Shown here piece after piece: positions 35,250-48,290 of a stretch of DNA of 64,000 bases. The notes under the pieces are model-generated. The model was not told where the DNA came from, did no database searches, and saw only the letters and a program-made list of their open reading frames with translations. Made by a program: the position numbers and the translations under genes. Position 1 is the first letter of the stretch, and every line of letters begins with the position of its first letter. Location of the stretch: the NCBI GenBank assembly GCA_008360955.1, contig LUCM01010058.1, forward strand, positions 180,573 to 244,572. The letters are read 5' to 3'. Source of the stretch: Fasciolopsis buskii (taxonomy: Eukaryota; Platyhelminthes; Trematoda; Plagiorchiida; Fasciolidae).

Positions 35250-38200
35250 CCAGTCCCCTCCTCCCAAAACATGCACTGTTTTCACTGCTCCTGACAAAGG
35301 GTAACTTGCATTAACTAGTGTTCCGCGTAAGTCTCGTGTATTCATTGAAATTTACGGCCCAGTCCGTTGGAGCATTATGGTTGCTCCATTCAGGGTTCAC
35401 CGTAGCATCAAACCATTGCTGAAAGATTGTTTTCCTACTTTTGTTGCGGAAAGAGCAGTAGCCAAAGTAGATCCATAAAAGATTAATCTCGGGACGGGAT
35501 GAACATCAGGCACAAATAACTTTCATAAATGTTCGCTCATGACTTTCCAGGGGACTTGTAACCTCGATGTTTGAGGACCGCGCCTGTGGAGTTTACACAA
35601 CCGGGACATCAGAAACAGTATACATTTTGACATGAAAGCCTGCAAGCCGCATATGAAAAATACAAAAGATCTATGAGAAACCTTTATAACTTACGAAGCC
35701 ATCTGCTGCCGTAGGATACAGATGAACAAAAAAAGCTTAAATGCATCTTAAACGCAAAATTACTCCTGATAATCCGAGGCTTTAGATGCATACGGTAGCA
35801 TGCACCGCCTTCGAAACAACAGCAGCTAATCAGCGTGAATGTGTTTGTCAAAGGGATGAATCCTTCACGTTTTAATAGTATGGGACATGTCGCGAGGGCC
35901 AAGCGGTATTTAAAATGTTACTGAATAGATCCTTATTTCAAGACATGAGGACAAGTTTGACCATGGTCACGTGCGGTACACGATAAGCGCACTTCACGGA
36001 GATATTCGAGAACTCAGTGTACCATTAAATACGAATAAACAATTTTTAATTCCCCTGGCCACCATATGGAGATTGCAAAAGCTCTCGGAGAAGGCATTTA
36101 AGCAGCGGTGCGAAGACAACTGTTAATGTATATGTAGCTTCAAGCTCTAAGGAACCTGCAACAGAGTGGATTAAATTTACGGTGTAAAGAGTTAAATATT
36201 TTAAGAATGGATAACAAACGATCAGTAATATGCTTGGCTTAAACAAGTCAGACCTTTGGCAAGAATTGTAGTCCAGTGGACAATAAGGTTACGGCTGACA
36301 ATTTATAATCGTTCAAACCCCTCCTAAGTGAAAAGTTGAAGGAAGCATGCATGGGAAAATACACTGCCGTGTATTTGAATCAGAAATAAGTAACTGTCTG
36401 CGAGGATACCCGAGGGCGAAACCAGCTTACCGGTAAAAACTCAACCTGAAAGTTACATGCAGCCGTCGATGTGAATAAAATACTAAGACACTTGATGCGG
36501 TCTGGTGTAAACACTAAATTTTCTAGAGAGCATCGTAGGTGAGCAATGGTGATAAGATGTGCAGCACCACAAGTGGACCGAATTAGCTAGATAGCACAAT
36601 TTGAAAAACAGCGCACACCACACTGGGATGACGTTATGGGGATAGCAAAACGCCGTCTGACAGTCAGAGAAATCCGTCAAAATATGGATCATCCTCGAAT
36701 TGGCTAACTCCCAGCAAATTTTCGACGGTTTTTGAGCGCAGCTCTCGGTGGTATGGTATCGACCTAAATTTTGGTTGATGCAACACCTGAACTAAAGTGT
36801 TTCTGGTTGTGAGTATGTGTGTCTGAATTTCATGCTTTCTTTGGTATTATTTTGCCATATAAATCATAAATAGACAATCGTTTTACCAAAAAATCTAGCG
36901 CATTTACCCAGTTCGAATGTTTAAAGCTCTACACCGCAGACTTTTGGAATAGCTGAAACATTATCTCTTTCCTACAGCATGACTGAAAATCCCGGTCACT
37001 GTATTAGACTTTGTCGGAGAGTATTGTGTACATTATCCAGTACCTTTTCCCAACATCAGTCTCGCTACCACAAGGTAGTATCTAACATTAGCAATGTCTT
37101 TTCTACCTATCCTTAATCCTTTGCAATGTCTCAAGGTGAACTCTCATTCAAGCCGGAGCTCTTCGATTGAAATTCAGTGAAAATTCCAAGTGGAGCTTCA
37201 TCAAAGAAGCAAGCTCCCAATCTACCTGACCTGGTTGTAAGCTGCGAAACTACTGCAGGTGGACGCCAGCCAACGTAATTTGATAGCATCTTCGTTAAAA
37301 ATCCCTGTAAATTGTAAACATTATTCTCCTTTACCCCTCTGCCAGGAACCTATGATTGCTCTGCCTCACCCCATGAACCTGTGATGCCTATCGTCAATCA
37401 CGGCGCAATTAGATATATTCAGCCAACTAGCGCACTAGCTACCACTCAAACGATTCCTACCTTAGCCACTACACACTATGCGAGGAATCATAGTGAAAAA
37501 ACCTTGAGCCGTCAATGAATCAACGAAACACTTTATGTTCTGCCCAGTGCTTCTTATTAGCCTTGCCTTTATCAACCTCATTTTCCTTCTCTTCTTTCAC
37601 GCAGATCGAGCGCTCGTTATTGAACGAACCAATCCATTTACAAAAACCGGGAAGTTTTCTACAACGACCTACAAAACCCACCACTACATCTACAGCAACC
37701 TGCCAAAAACCGCGCCTCTCCATCGGCTTACTAAACACCGTGTTTCTTGTCTTTCCTTCGTCTCCAACATTCTCTGAATGCCCTCGCTGAAGTTTGTTGC
37801 CGTCCTCAACCAAGCACATAGGCAGAAGCCATAAAATACGGATCACGAAGAAATTCCATATTTCATTCTGCGAGTACGTGTACCTAACCGTCATTCATCG
37901 GACCAAAAATTTCTCTTCACCACATGTACCACTCTATTACTCGCCATATAGCTAGCCTTTTGCCTACCATACACCTTATCTGTTTTCCAAGAATTTTGGG
38001 AATAATTATGACTTCCCTCTCCGTCCAACCAATGCATCTTCAGTATTACCTGTTTTACCCCTCAGCGGCAATGACGACGACTTTTTACCATCTACCTTCC
38101 GCCCCAACCTCATTACTTTTAAATTGTCTCATAACACTCCTCAGTTCCTGAAACTCCACTACTCACCCCGCTAGCGGGGAGGCTTCTGTGTCGTCTACCC

Positions 38201-40660
38201 CTCTTTTGTGTTACCTAACTTCCGTCTGGTACAAAGCATGCTTACCCAACTAAGGTCTCGGCTGCTAAGTTCTGACTAGATACTACCTTCACCAGTGAAC
38301 TCAAACATGATGAAGACATTCGTATTTGCCTGATCATCCTTGTGAGATACCAAACGTTTAGAGTTCTCAGCAGCCGTTAGTGTGGACGCAGGTGCCCTGT
38401 CTTTGTAATGCAAGCGGTATCAGCATCCCGCCCCAAACAGACCAAAGCTGAAATGGTTTAGCTTAGTGTCAAAGCATCATCCTGCGCTACCTAAATGTCC
38501 AGCATCTACCGCTTCCATCTCAAAAGAAACTGGGGCGCCATTTCTCTTCTTTCTTTAGTACACTGCTCCCCTCTTACATTGTTGTCTGGTTCTTAATCTT
38601 CCCGAGATTAGCCGGCCCACAATACTGAAACTCCAAATCGCCCGGCGGCAATCGAACCCAGCTTTTGTCTACCCTATTAGGAAGAATAGCATTATACCTA
38701 ACTTTTAAACGCAGCGATCAGATTTCTGTTTACCCTCCAAAACCTTCCCCAGGGATAATCACAAAACAGTTCAAGATGGCATCTCAGTTTAAACTTGCTC
38801 TCTTAATTGCTTACCACGCACAACCGATCCACCTTGATCCATCAGACAGTTTGTATCATTCATTGTATGTCAAAATGTCCCGGGGAAGCGTCGCCTTAAC
38901 GACTGATCCCAAGAAAGTTGCGGATTAATTTCTGCCCTAAAACGGCTAGCTACATACTCAAATTCACTTCAAACTTCATGAAGGTCAGAGACATGAAATT
39001 GTACCTTTCGTAGCTGAAAAGCAAATGTGATGAGTTAGCGGAACTATATTTTTGATTCATGGTTTCTCTAAACTTACGTAGCAGAATCCCGTCATAAACT
39101 GTCTCCCGCATGAGTGCTTTCATCCTTTAAAGCAAACAGACTGAGGCAATAAAACGCAACAATAATTAAACGAAGTTTTCAAAGGTGCACGGGAATGGGA
39201 CCTACATTAGCACATCTACCAGGTGGTACATATTTCGCCCGGATAAATCCTATGTGATCAAACTGAAAAACATCTCTGGAATTTTTACTCACTGTTTTGC
39301 GATTACCGTGGCCACAACTGCGGTCACTTAACACTGCACTTGTAGAATATGGATAGTTATGCCTTTCTCACTGCACCTATGATTTCAAGATTGTTGCACA
39401 TCACTTAGCACGCCAAGAATCTGAGTTACGCTAGTGCTTATACGTCTCGCCAGGACACCTGCTGTTAGCGCTGAATCCGGCCTAAATTTTCAATTGTGCA
39501 AACTTTCCATGTTTTTGCTAAGCTCTAACCTGCTTTTTCCAATGAACCTGTAAAAACCATAGAACTGTCTCAAAGTTAATCGCTTGCCTGCTTTCTCTAG
39601 GGTATTGAAAAATGTAGGAAATTTTATTTTGGGCTGCAACGTCCTAGGAATTCAGCGGTTCAGTTTTCTCCAATCCCGCTTCTGATATTTTTGCCAATTT
39701 GACTTCCCGTATTTTTTGAATATCTTGGGATCAAGCCCTTTGCAGTACTTTGCCTTGATAAGTCACGTGCCTCATCCGCCCGCTATACTCAAAGCGCAAT
39801 CCTCAGACGTCATTCATTCTCTTTCATTGTGGAAAACCCTTCAACTAACCCGTTGATTACAGAATGTCTCCACTGATGGATTTTCTTTTGAAGGTTCACA
39901 CACTATCTGCGATATTTTGCGCGACATTGTGCTGGGTCTCTTGTCTTTCGTTATGCACGCTACTGAATATTAAATTTAGTAACTCATTTTTTGAAGTGAC
40001 AAGGAAGCATGTCGGTGTAGACTAATTAATATGGATTTAGGGGGGGTCTGTTTAATGGAAGGGATTCGAAGATGCTGTACATTTGCAAGAGAAAATTCAT
40101 CCAACTAGACATGACAGGAGCAGCACGCCGAGCAGCCATAAACTTACGGAGACGTATCCGACGCCAGTCAGCAGAATGTCACCTACCTTGAATGTCGTTT
40201 TAATGATCAGCCACTTTGTGTGCCAGATGCTGGTATGTCCATCATCTGCACAACCCCCCGGCCATAAACATTGCTTACCTCAATGTTGTGAATTTCACAT
40301 TTGGCTGGGGCGAGTTGGACTTGTTGGTGGTTGATTAATTCCCGTCGAGAGGTTGAGTACACAAAAATATCATACGCAAAACGTTTGTATAATTAAGGGG
40401 TGTCGATTGACTATTCGAGTAGACAGCCGTCCAGCTTTGTCATAAAAATGTCGGTAAGCAATAGACCAACGCCGTTTCTGGCAATAGATTTAATTGTTAA
40501 ATTTAAGCCCTACAGACAGAGGTAACTGCTGGCCCTGGCATGGCAAGGAATAGTCGTCAGAAAACCCTGCAGGGTTAACACCGAATCTCGAACAGTTAAG
40601 CAATGAGCTTTCATCAACGCATGCGACTTTGAGACCACCACTGCTGTCTGTGGCCAAGCG
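35250..40660. other. Unassigned DNA
   Basis: About 5.4 kb without a recognised transposon. Frames near 37515-37894 are open on both strands. The plus frame at 37535 starts with a strongly hydrophobic stretch like a signal peptide, but a polypyrimidine acceptor at about 37603 could equally make that stretch an intron end. The frames at 37924-38151, 38665-38928 and 40083-40334 are unassigned. Confidence 0.35.
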
Positions 40661-40664
40661 ACAG

Positions 40665-41270
40665 AGTAGGTCAACCTGAAAGACCTTATCGAGACGAAAA
40701 ATTGCGCATCTGTCCGTCTCCGGCTCTTCTCCAGGCCCGCCAGTGACCACAACTTCTATTCACCGGCTAACAGAAAGTGCAAGTGCAACACAAATCTTGT
40801 CTCCCACAGCTCCATCCTGAGCTGTTCGCCGGTTATCCTTGATAGGCCACTGCTAGCCAAATCTGGCGCTCCAATACCGGCCCGTTCAACCCAAAGACAG
40901 ACCAAATTACTCCTTGAGTACCTCTAGTCAGATGGACCACTACGGCTGGCCAAGGCGCCGTTATTAGTACCACTGGAATGGTGTGCAATCCCCCCCCCCA
41001 ATTTCCTGATCCATACTCCCACAGAACACCAAAAACACCGAGGCCAAAATGAAAACACGGAGGTCGTTCATGGCCAGTGTTTTTAAAGACTGCTTTTAAT
41101 TCTTACACGAACTCGCATTCCTCCCCTCACACCTGTCGGTCCAGTCCGCTCCCAGCCGCATGAATTCATTGAACACTCCTGTGAATTCCATTATCTCTCC
41201 GTCCACAATTCTTCATAAAATTTCATCCAATAAATAGCCTGACGCAACCTTAACTGTTTCCCTCCGCTTC
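40665..41270 (+). repeat. Dispersed repeat, copy 2 (partner 16255-16840)
   Basis: Collinear with 16255-16840 in the same orientation (see that entry). A run of cytosines near 40988-40998 interrupts the similarity. The minus-strand frames at 40490-40752 overlap the left part and are not shared by the other copy. Confidence 0.7.
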
Positions 41271-41280
41271 ACATTTAGCA

Positions 41281-41845
41281 TTATACCGGCCTTTTTTGTT
41301 AATTGCCACTTTCTTATCCACTCATACGAAGCCCGGCCTGGTTTTGACTCATCTCCACCCCGTTATCACATTCCTATTGGTCCTCATCGCAATTAAGCTT
41401 TTCTGTTCATCATACAACTCTCTCGGTTTTCGAGGTATCCGGCAACATTGCGACGTGCCCCATCGGCTTCAACTAACTTTTGCGCCTGTGGTACGCGCCT
41501 TTGATGCATTTAAACATGGAATGGCTCCTAGTCCACGACTGACAATAAGTCGCAGAAACTCTTGTATAATCATGGCAAACGACCGCCTAGCTCTGAATTT
41601 AAACTGGAAAGCACGTGTCCAGCCTATCACGTTCCAGACGCTGATTGTGATCGAGTAATTCATGGGAGCACACATTCAAGTTTCACGATTGGGTTTTCTT
41701 TCTTGTGTTTCTACAGCGCCATCACTGTACGAATTTCATCTTGCCCTGCGCATGCCCCTCGCAAATCCAGAAATACACTCGTTATTATTATTATTGTTGT
41801 TTTAGAGGTTTGCACATCGAACCAACGCGAATAAATACATGCAAA
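41281..41845. other. Unassigned DNA with ATT microsatellite
   Basis: A plus frame at 41296-41658 (120 codons) has no recognisable motif. A short ATT run lies at about 41783-41797. The 3' end of gypsy remnant 3 may lie in this stretch. Confidence 0.35.
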
Positions 41846-42079
41846 CAGGTATCGAGTTCTGCCGGAGCCTATACATGTCCTCGCTGTAGACATCTCTGCG
41901 CCAGAGATAGGTCGGAGCAAGCAAGTAGGTATGCCGCAGAGCATCATAGCAAAATTCTTAGCCAGTGGTACCTGAGGACGTCGGAACGGTGACGAATGAG
42001 GTGCCTGTATGCAAACATTATCCTGTGTATGAGCTACTGCCACGGCTGGGATTTCTGGGGCGAGACACACAGCAACATT

Positions 42080-42600
42080 AGGTTGTGGGCGTGATAGCAC
42101 ATCTGCTGCACTGTTCGATCCGCTTTTGATCTTACGAAGCTCTGTCGTGAACAGAGAGATGTAGCCTATAGGCCTGATTTCTCGTGGGCAGTAACGGTCA
42201 GACTTACTATGCAGTGCGTATGTTAGTGGTTTGAGGTCGATAAACGGAGCTAAATAACGACCTTCGACGGTATGGAGAAAATGTTTGACAGCTCGGATGC
42301 TGCCTGCAGTTCCCAACCAAAGGCACTGTATTTCGTTTCCGAGGGACTTAGGCATCGACAGCAAAACTCTAGTGGCTCCGAGGTGTTGGAAACCAACTTT
42401 TGCGGGTCAGCTTCGAGAACATATTCCAAGACATCTGCAGCTAGACTAAGCTCGGCAGACGAGCTCGGGTGCATCAGCAGCGTGGTCTTGGCTACCGCCA
42501 ATTTGATTCCCGAAAACGCTACTTGTGTGGTATCCGTAAGTAATAGCTTACGTTGACTGCCACGAGGCAGGTCGCTTAGTGGGGACTGAGGCGACAACAT
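42080..42600 (-). pseudogene. CsRn1-like RNase H remnant
   Basis: Frames 42600-42250 and 42364-41711 together hold the domain: FSGIKLAVAKTTLLMHPSSS, LSPSETKYSAFGWELQAA, then in the other frame IRAVKHFLHTVEGRYLAPFI and LKPLTYALHSKSDRYCPREI, then NSAADVLSRPQP. The usual TDHKPLTYA is IDLKPLTYA. A frameshift lies near 42290. The 217-codon frame is one of the longest in the window, but it is one half of this domain plus decayed integrase. Confidence 0.78.
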
Positions 42601-42699
42601 AAGTTTACTGGCTTCAGATATGTTTTAGGCCCCTTTATTGGGGGCCGCACGGCATAACCGAGCATGGTGCGTGCTTTTTCCCCACTATGTTTAGCACCA

Positions 42700-43725
42700 T
42701 CTCGAGTGGTCTCGTGGCTGTGTTTTCAGGAGCACACACTCACATTGGGACTGACTGCTATTTCATTTTCGGACAGACGTTGAGAGAGTGGAATCAAACG
42801 TTGAAAGCGTTTATCCACCTTTGGTGAGGTAATTAATAAATCATTAATAGAGATGTGAACAAAGCCCAAGTCTCGTCTGATGCTATCAACAAGCATCTTG
42901 AATGTCTGAACCGCATTGCGCAGCCCAAAAGGCGCATGTCAGAACTCAAGCAGACCGAAATATGTAGTAACAGCCTTTTTCGCGGCGTCTTCAGTGGCGA
43001 CTGGAATCTGATGGTATGCTCGTAGCAAATCGATTTTCGGAGACAGCCATGTCGTAAAGTGGCCCCTGATGCCCTGCATGTCATGCATCGAATAACCATG
43101 GAGACGAGTGGTCGCGGTGTGTACGATAGTCGCCACATGGTCGCCAGTTGATGCCATCTTTCTTTGAAACCATGGATAGCAACGGGACCTAAGGACCGCA
43201 AGAAGGACGAACAATATCACCAGCAAATAAGGTGTCCAATTCAATTTTAGTGAGTGTTAGTTTGTCCTCCGTCAGTCGGCAGGGTCGAGCAATGACTGGT
43301 GGCCCGCTGGTGACAATGTGGTGCGCCGCACGATGAGTGACGGGTTCCATCCCCTTCAACGGTTCTGTTAGTAAGAAAATTTGATAAACAGTGATTGAAA
43401 ATTGTTAGGAATGTCATGAAATATACAGGTGATTCGGTGTGCTCCTGTGATGGTTTCGAAACCCGTAAGCTTAATGCCCAACGAGGGACCAATCAACTGC
43501 AACCTACGTGAATCGACGAGTAATTTGTGTTGCTGTTGGAAGCGGATTCCCAGTATACCTGCAGAAACGTCAGCAAGTACCTCCACGGACACCATCGTCC
43601 TGATCCCATGTTATCCGGACGTCGCATTCTTGGCCGAAAGCCGAAGTTGTTATGCTTTTGGCTTTAGGTAGCCTATAGGAAAGACAGAACCTTGGGCTCC
43701 GGCATCAACCAGAAGTTTGGCGTTC
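42700..43725 (-). pseudogene. CsRn1-like protease and RT remnant
   Basis: Protease: LLVDAGAQGSVFPI at about 43720-43680, where the family has DTGA; Thr is changed to Ala. RT: ARPCRLTEDKLTLTKIELD, VSKKDGINWRPCGDYR, KIDLLRAYHQIPVATEDAAK (about 43040) and HAPFGLRNAVQTFKMLVDS (about 42935). The catalytic YIDD reads SIND at 42851-42840. Several frameshifts and stops occur. Confidence 0.78.
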
Positions 43726-43809
43726 GTGCGATGGTCTTACACGCAAAGTAGACGGCCAACCTGGGGTCGTTTGTCGGCGATTACGGCTGCGTTTACCCGC
43801 AAGCTCTGG

Positions 43810-44560
43810 TGTTTCTCCCGGGAATGAACATGGTTGACGAGCTTTCTGTGCGTCCGGCCGGAACATCCGATGATACCAGCAAGGGACGACTGGTTTCGCT
43901 TGTCGGCCGCTAAGAGTGGGTGAGGCTATGGGACGTGGAAACCCGTTTGGTTCGAGGTTGACATATGATACGCGCAAGTGTCTCGACACGTGCCTTGTCT
44001 TTAAATTCAAAACGCTTTTGGACGGGTCGAGAAGTAGGGTACCGCCCTGGCGACCTGCCTCTATATGCACGTGGGCGTTTGCGCAGTGTCGTGACAATGA
44101 GGGGTTAGCCCCATTGCCAATACATGCGGTAACCATAAATACCGTCTAAAGATGGGTCTTTTACGAGGGCCGTTACCGTGGGCTGGGGGTAGACTGGAAG
44201 TGACTCCAGCGACCGTTTACGAGCGATCGCAGGGTGTCTGTCAGCGCAGCCCGCAAGGGACTGGAGATGTATCAAATGACGACTAGGCTGTGTCACCAAT
44301 AAGGTGTTTCGCCAGCAGTTGCCGCAGACCTTCTTCCCTTGACGGGAAGCAGTGCTGCAGGAAAGCCTCTTTAGGCCAATCGTATGGCTGCTCTTTAGGT
44401 GTGATTAGCTCCATGTCTCTCACCGATGCGATAACCTCGGCTCGAAGGGACTCCAAGACGTGGGTAAATTACTTCCTCTTGCTTTGAACCGCAAATCTAA
44501 TGTTGAGAACCACACCTCCGGATCATGCGGGATAAATGCCACTGGCTTAAGTGCGACAGA
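43810..44560 (-). pseudogene. CsRn1-like Gag remnant
   Basis: The frame begins with PHDPEVWFSTLDLRFKARG (about 44530-44475), the usual DPEVWF start of this Gag, then VRDMELITPKEQPYD (about 44420) and LRQLLAKHLIGD (about 44320), and ends with the finger CWYHRMFRPDAQKARQPC at 43881-43828. The third cysteine of the CHCC finger is alanine here. Frameshifts separate the pieces. Confidence 0.7.
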
Positions 44561-44569
44561 TTAAGTAGC

Positions 44570-45715
44570 GTTATATGTGTCGTAGGGTGTCTTTGACTAC
44601 CCAGACATGGGATATATCGAATAAATATATGTCGTGCAAGAGAATCAGGGAAATAGCACCAGAAATTTACGGTTCGTCAGGACTTGAAAGGGGTTTCGCC
44701 AATATGAAGACGTTGGAAGTGTTACTCCAAAAGTGTCTTCCTTCTGGCTCCAATGCCGCGTTAGGCCTGGCCCGATAGATTAGGGAAGACCAAAGCCAAA
44801 AATCGGCTGAGAAAGTTATACTGTATATGTCGCGGTGCCGACCTGGCACTCATAGGACAATACACGAGGTTGCAACACCACAGCAGAGAGATGCCGAGTG
44901 TTCGAAGGTATTCGAAAGCGAGGAGTTTCGAAGTGCCACACGATAGGAACAGCACGGAACTGGTGTGCGACAAAACAAACGCAATTAGACAAACGTCACA
45001 GAATAGATATCAAGTGCCAAAGAAAAAATATTAGACAAAATGGTCTCCAAGACTAATCGATTTTCCCCAAAAGACCGATGTCAATACAGCAATAATCATA
45101 ACTATCATCGGGGTCAATGCCCTTTGAACTGACTTTGATCTCCGTAGTAGATGTTCCTCACACACCTGCAAAGGCATGCAAGCTTCTGCGGTTTTTATGA
45201 CAAGACCATATATTTCCGCCAAATGACCATCTCATTTGGCAAATGAAACGATTTAGCCGGCCAACCCACAGCCGCCGTTCCTATCTCCCGGACCAAATCT
45301 CGACAGGAAGTTCGGCTTCGTAACATCGTTCAACATCCTGTAGATTTACTCCAAACGCCATCAAGATATCCTCCAATTACTTGGCGTTTCCTTCGGTCCT
45401 ACCATAACTACCACCACCATTTAACAGGTTCCTTACTCCCCAAAAAACACGCTGTTTGTCACCTGTATCACCAAAGAGGTTAGAACTAAACCAAGCTTAT
45501 GAATCAAACGTAATAGAAGATAGTCCCCAATAGCCTTAATACCAGCATTCCTTCTTTTTTGCCTGTTTCACAGTGGCCCATCTTCCAAATTGCACTCTTA
45601 TACTTACAATTACTCCGATTATCTACGCATACGTCCCAATGCTACTGAAGCATTTTAATTACCACTACTACTATTTAACGCTATATAGACACCACATAAG
45701 ATGCACGCGCTGCGT
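44570..45715. other. Unassigned DNA, 5' flank of gypsy remnant 3
   Basis: The 5' LTR should lie just above 44570. Frames at 44575-44973 have no recognisable motif. No LTR pair can be matched because the 3' side of the element is lost. Confidence 0.35.
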
Positions 45716-45719
45716 TTGT

Positions 45720-48290
45720 TGGCACATACAACTATAATTTCATTCCTGTCATTGAGACATGGCTAACTGATAATACACTCTGACAGAAGTGTTGTTGTAA
45801 TTAGTTACAATGCCTTTAGAAAGGGCAGCATAACTAAGCGCGGAGAAGGCTGTCCCGTATATGTAGGACACACCCTTACAGCCTCATGGTGCAATCACTC
45901 CACTTTTAACGACTTGCAAGACTCTACTAGCTGACTTTGGGAATGGGGCGTCAGGACTTACTGGTCCATCACATATACCCCCCCCCTGGTACACATCAGT
46001 CGGAGCTCTTATCACAAATTGACCCAGTGAACCCCGCTGCAACCATCCGTGGTCTAAGTTGGTAGCGGGCGACTTCAACAAGCCTGAAATTTGTTGATCT
46101 TTTCATAAAATACATTCAGCCTTCCTTTCCAGCAAAAGAATGGGTGGATTCCCACACCATTTTGCTTTACCCACAAAGACCAACATAATTCTTGATCTTA
46201 TCTTCACAACTGGCCTAACCCAGATTAGCGCGTTTATAGGCATCAAACTATTCAGATGTGATCACTCCTAGATTGCTTGTTAGTTTTTAATTTCGTCATT
46301 TGTTATCCCCTCATCAGCTTCCATCAAACTGTACCGCAAAACCTCATGGGACCGTCTGTCTCCCATAATTCATAGCCAAAAATGAGTGGTTTCTTCTTAT
46401 CGGTGGATCCCGAATTTGCCGCCAACCAATTTTACGCAACTCCACGCAACTCCAGGTCAACGCCTTGATTTAATCACCCACATCCAGTGTGGCACAAGCT
46501 TAAAAATGTTGAGCTTCCTGGATAGCCTTTAAAAAAGTATTTTTTAATGAAAACAAGTTTCAGACGAAAAAAGTTTGCTACGATACTGAGGATGAACGGT
46601 ATGTCAAACGAGATTAAGCCAATTCTCGATTATCTTTAGATGAGAAAGGGACTTCAAGTTCTGCACTCTACCAACAGGGCTGGAGCACTGGCCAAAGTAC
46701 TGAAAACAAACAACTTCCCACCTAGTTCTCACATCACATCAGTCATATCTAGAGACGTATGCGCAAATAACCCCCTACTAATATCCGAGGTGTTCAGTTA
46801 ATAGTTCACTTCTATATGACCTTATGCCAACAACATTGTACTAGTCATTGCTCCAGTCTTCACTGAATCCTCCCGCAATTCTCATTTCACCGAAGTGATA
46901 TTAAACCACTGCCGGTCAACATAGGACCATCTCTCCACATTGGATCAGGCGAGCCGCCCCAGTCGTATGTGAATGTGGGGGTGCAGGTATCCCAATAAAT
47001 TTGTTCAGTTTATTTAATCTCCCTTTAAATATTAATACTTCTCTCCTCAACGACCCAAAGCAGAAACTATCTAATTACTGACTTATCAGTCATACCTCGG
47101 TTGTCTCATTAAGAAGAGAATAAAAAAGTACGTTGACAAATTACTCATCAGACCATGACCCCATCAAGGCAGCCAGCATGGTTTCCTTCAAAGTAAACCA
47201 TATTCCAGCTGCATGACTGATTTTTTAAACATAGTGACTAGAACTGCCAACCATGGAAGACCAGTGACTGTCTTTTCTTAGAGATGACGAAGGCTTTTGA
47301 TCGCGTCTCATCATAAGCTTCTGATGACGGTCAAAAGCTCCGGTATTACAAAATCTTTCGCTGCATCTGTCTCCTCATATCTGACCTCTAGAATACAAGC
47401 GGTGAATATGAATAGAGCCCTATTCAAGTGCCGTTTGATTACTAGTGGGTTTATTCAATGATGAATAATAGGTCTTTCACGTTTATTTGTTACATCCACT
47501 AAATCGTCCAAATTAATACGCATGGCATTACTTTTCTTTCCGCATAGTGTACTCCGTCCCCTGATCTCAAAACAGCCCTAAGCAACAGGAAAGATAGTAT
47601 GTTATCGCTTGATTTATGGTGCATAACATGGTCGGTGCGATTTGCAGATCATAGAAGCAGCATATTGGCGCGCAAATGCACATTCCTCCAAGAACCTTTG
47701 AAGATAAACAAGAAGTCATTCCTTCCTCTCACACAATAAGAGACCTGGGTTTGCATTAATCTACCATTTTCAGCTTCTCGGAACACACCCTGGTTCAAGC
47801 TGAAAAAGCTGAGACTAATTGAATTGATGCATAGAAACTTTGAAACTCTGAAAAGTAAGTTTTTAATATATAAAGCTCATGTGAGACCCATCCTGGTCTA
47901 CTGTTCCATCGCCTGTTCCAACATGCGACAGAATGACAGACTCGAAATTGAAAATCTCTAACGAACATCCGCAAAACCACAACTCAATCACTTACGGCTA
48001 CCCTTAGTTCAATTTAACCTCTCCTTTTTTCTAAGATTTTTGGCAAATCACGTATGTCTGATCAACCAGTTCAGGATCGACTCCTCCTATGCCTTGCGAT
48101 GCACTAAGTGCTTGGTATCATTCCCCAAGTCGAGGAATGCAATTAGGAAAAATCTATTCGTCACCAAATATCCTTCCGTTTAGAATAAACTATCGCAATG
48201 TATATGTATGGTTTCTCCTGCCTCCGCCACCTTTAAAAATGAAATCAGGAAGATAGTAACTGTACAAAATTGAAACTTGCACGATCCTTA
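45720..48290 (+). mobile_element. CR1/jockey-like LINE remnant with endonuclease and RT
   Basis: The endonuclease starts at about 45735 (NFIPVIETWLTDNTL, the ITETWL motif), continues through IPPPWYTSVGALIT (about 45980) and VAGDFNKPEIC (about 46060-46095, the GDFN motif), and ends with ILDLIFTTGLTQISAFIG (about 46190-46240) and CDHS. The RT includes FLEMTKAFDRVSHHKLLMTV (about 47275-47330, motif A, written FLD in active elements) and SSYLTSR. The C-terminal part has VRPILVYCSIACSNMRQNDR (about 47880-47945) and a tail to about 48270. Motif C could not be found. This is the longest LINE copy in the window, and all of it is disrupted. Confidence 0.78.

Larger units (their letters stand above)
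41850..44570 (-). mobile_element. Ty3/gypsy remnant 3, CsRn1/Boudicca-like
   Basis: Minus-strand order is Gag (about 44560-43810), protease (about 43720-43670), RT (about 43330-42700), RNase H (about 42560-42080) and the start of integrase (about 42000-41850), after which the element is truncated or too decayed. The Gag finger CWYHRMFRPDAQKARQPC is of the CHCC type that, from the literature as I know it, marks the CsRn1 clade of flatworm elements, rather than the usual CCHC. It is a different lineage from the other two gypsy copies in the window. All domains are broken. Confidence 0.82.

Noticed and set aside
37535..37777. Signal-peptide-like plus-strand frame
   Set aside because: The hydrophobic stretch is also a polypyrimidine tract ending in CAG, and the minus strand is open for 124 codons over the same bases. 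No basis for a secreted-protein call.
41296..41658. 120-codon plus-strand frame between repeat copy 2 and gypsy remnant 3
   Set aside because: No motif, no homologous counterpart next to repeat copy 1, no splice signals.
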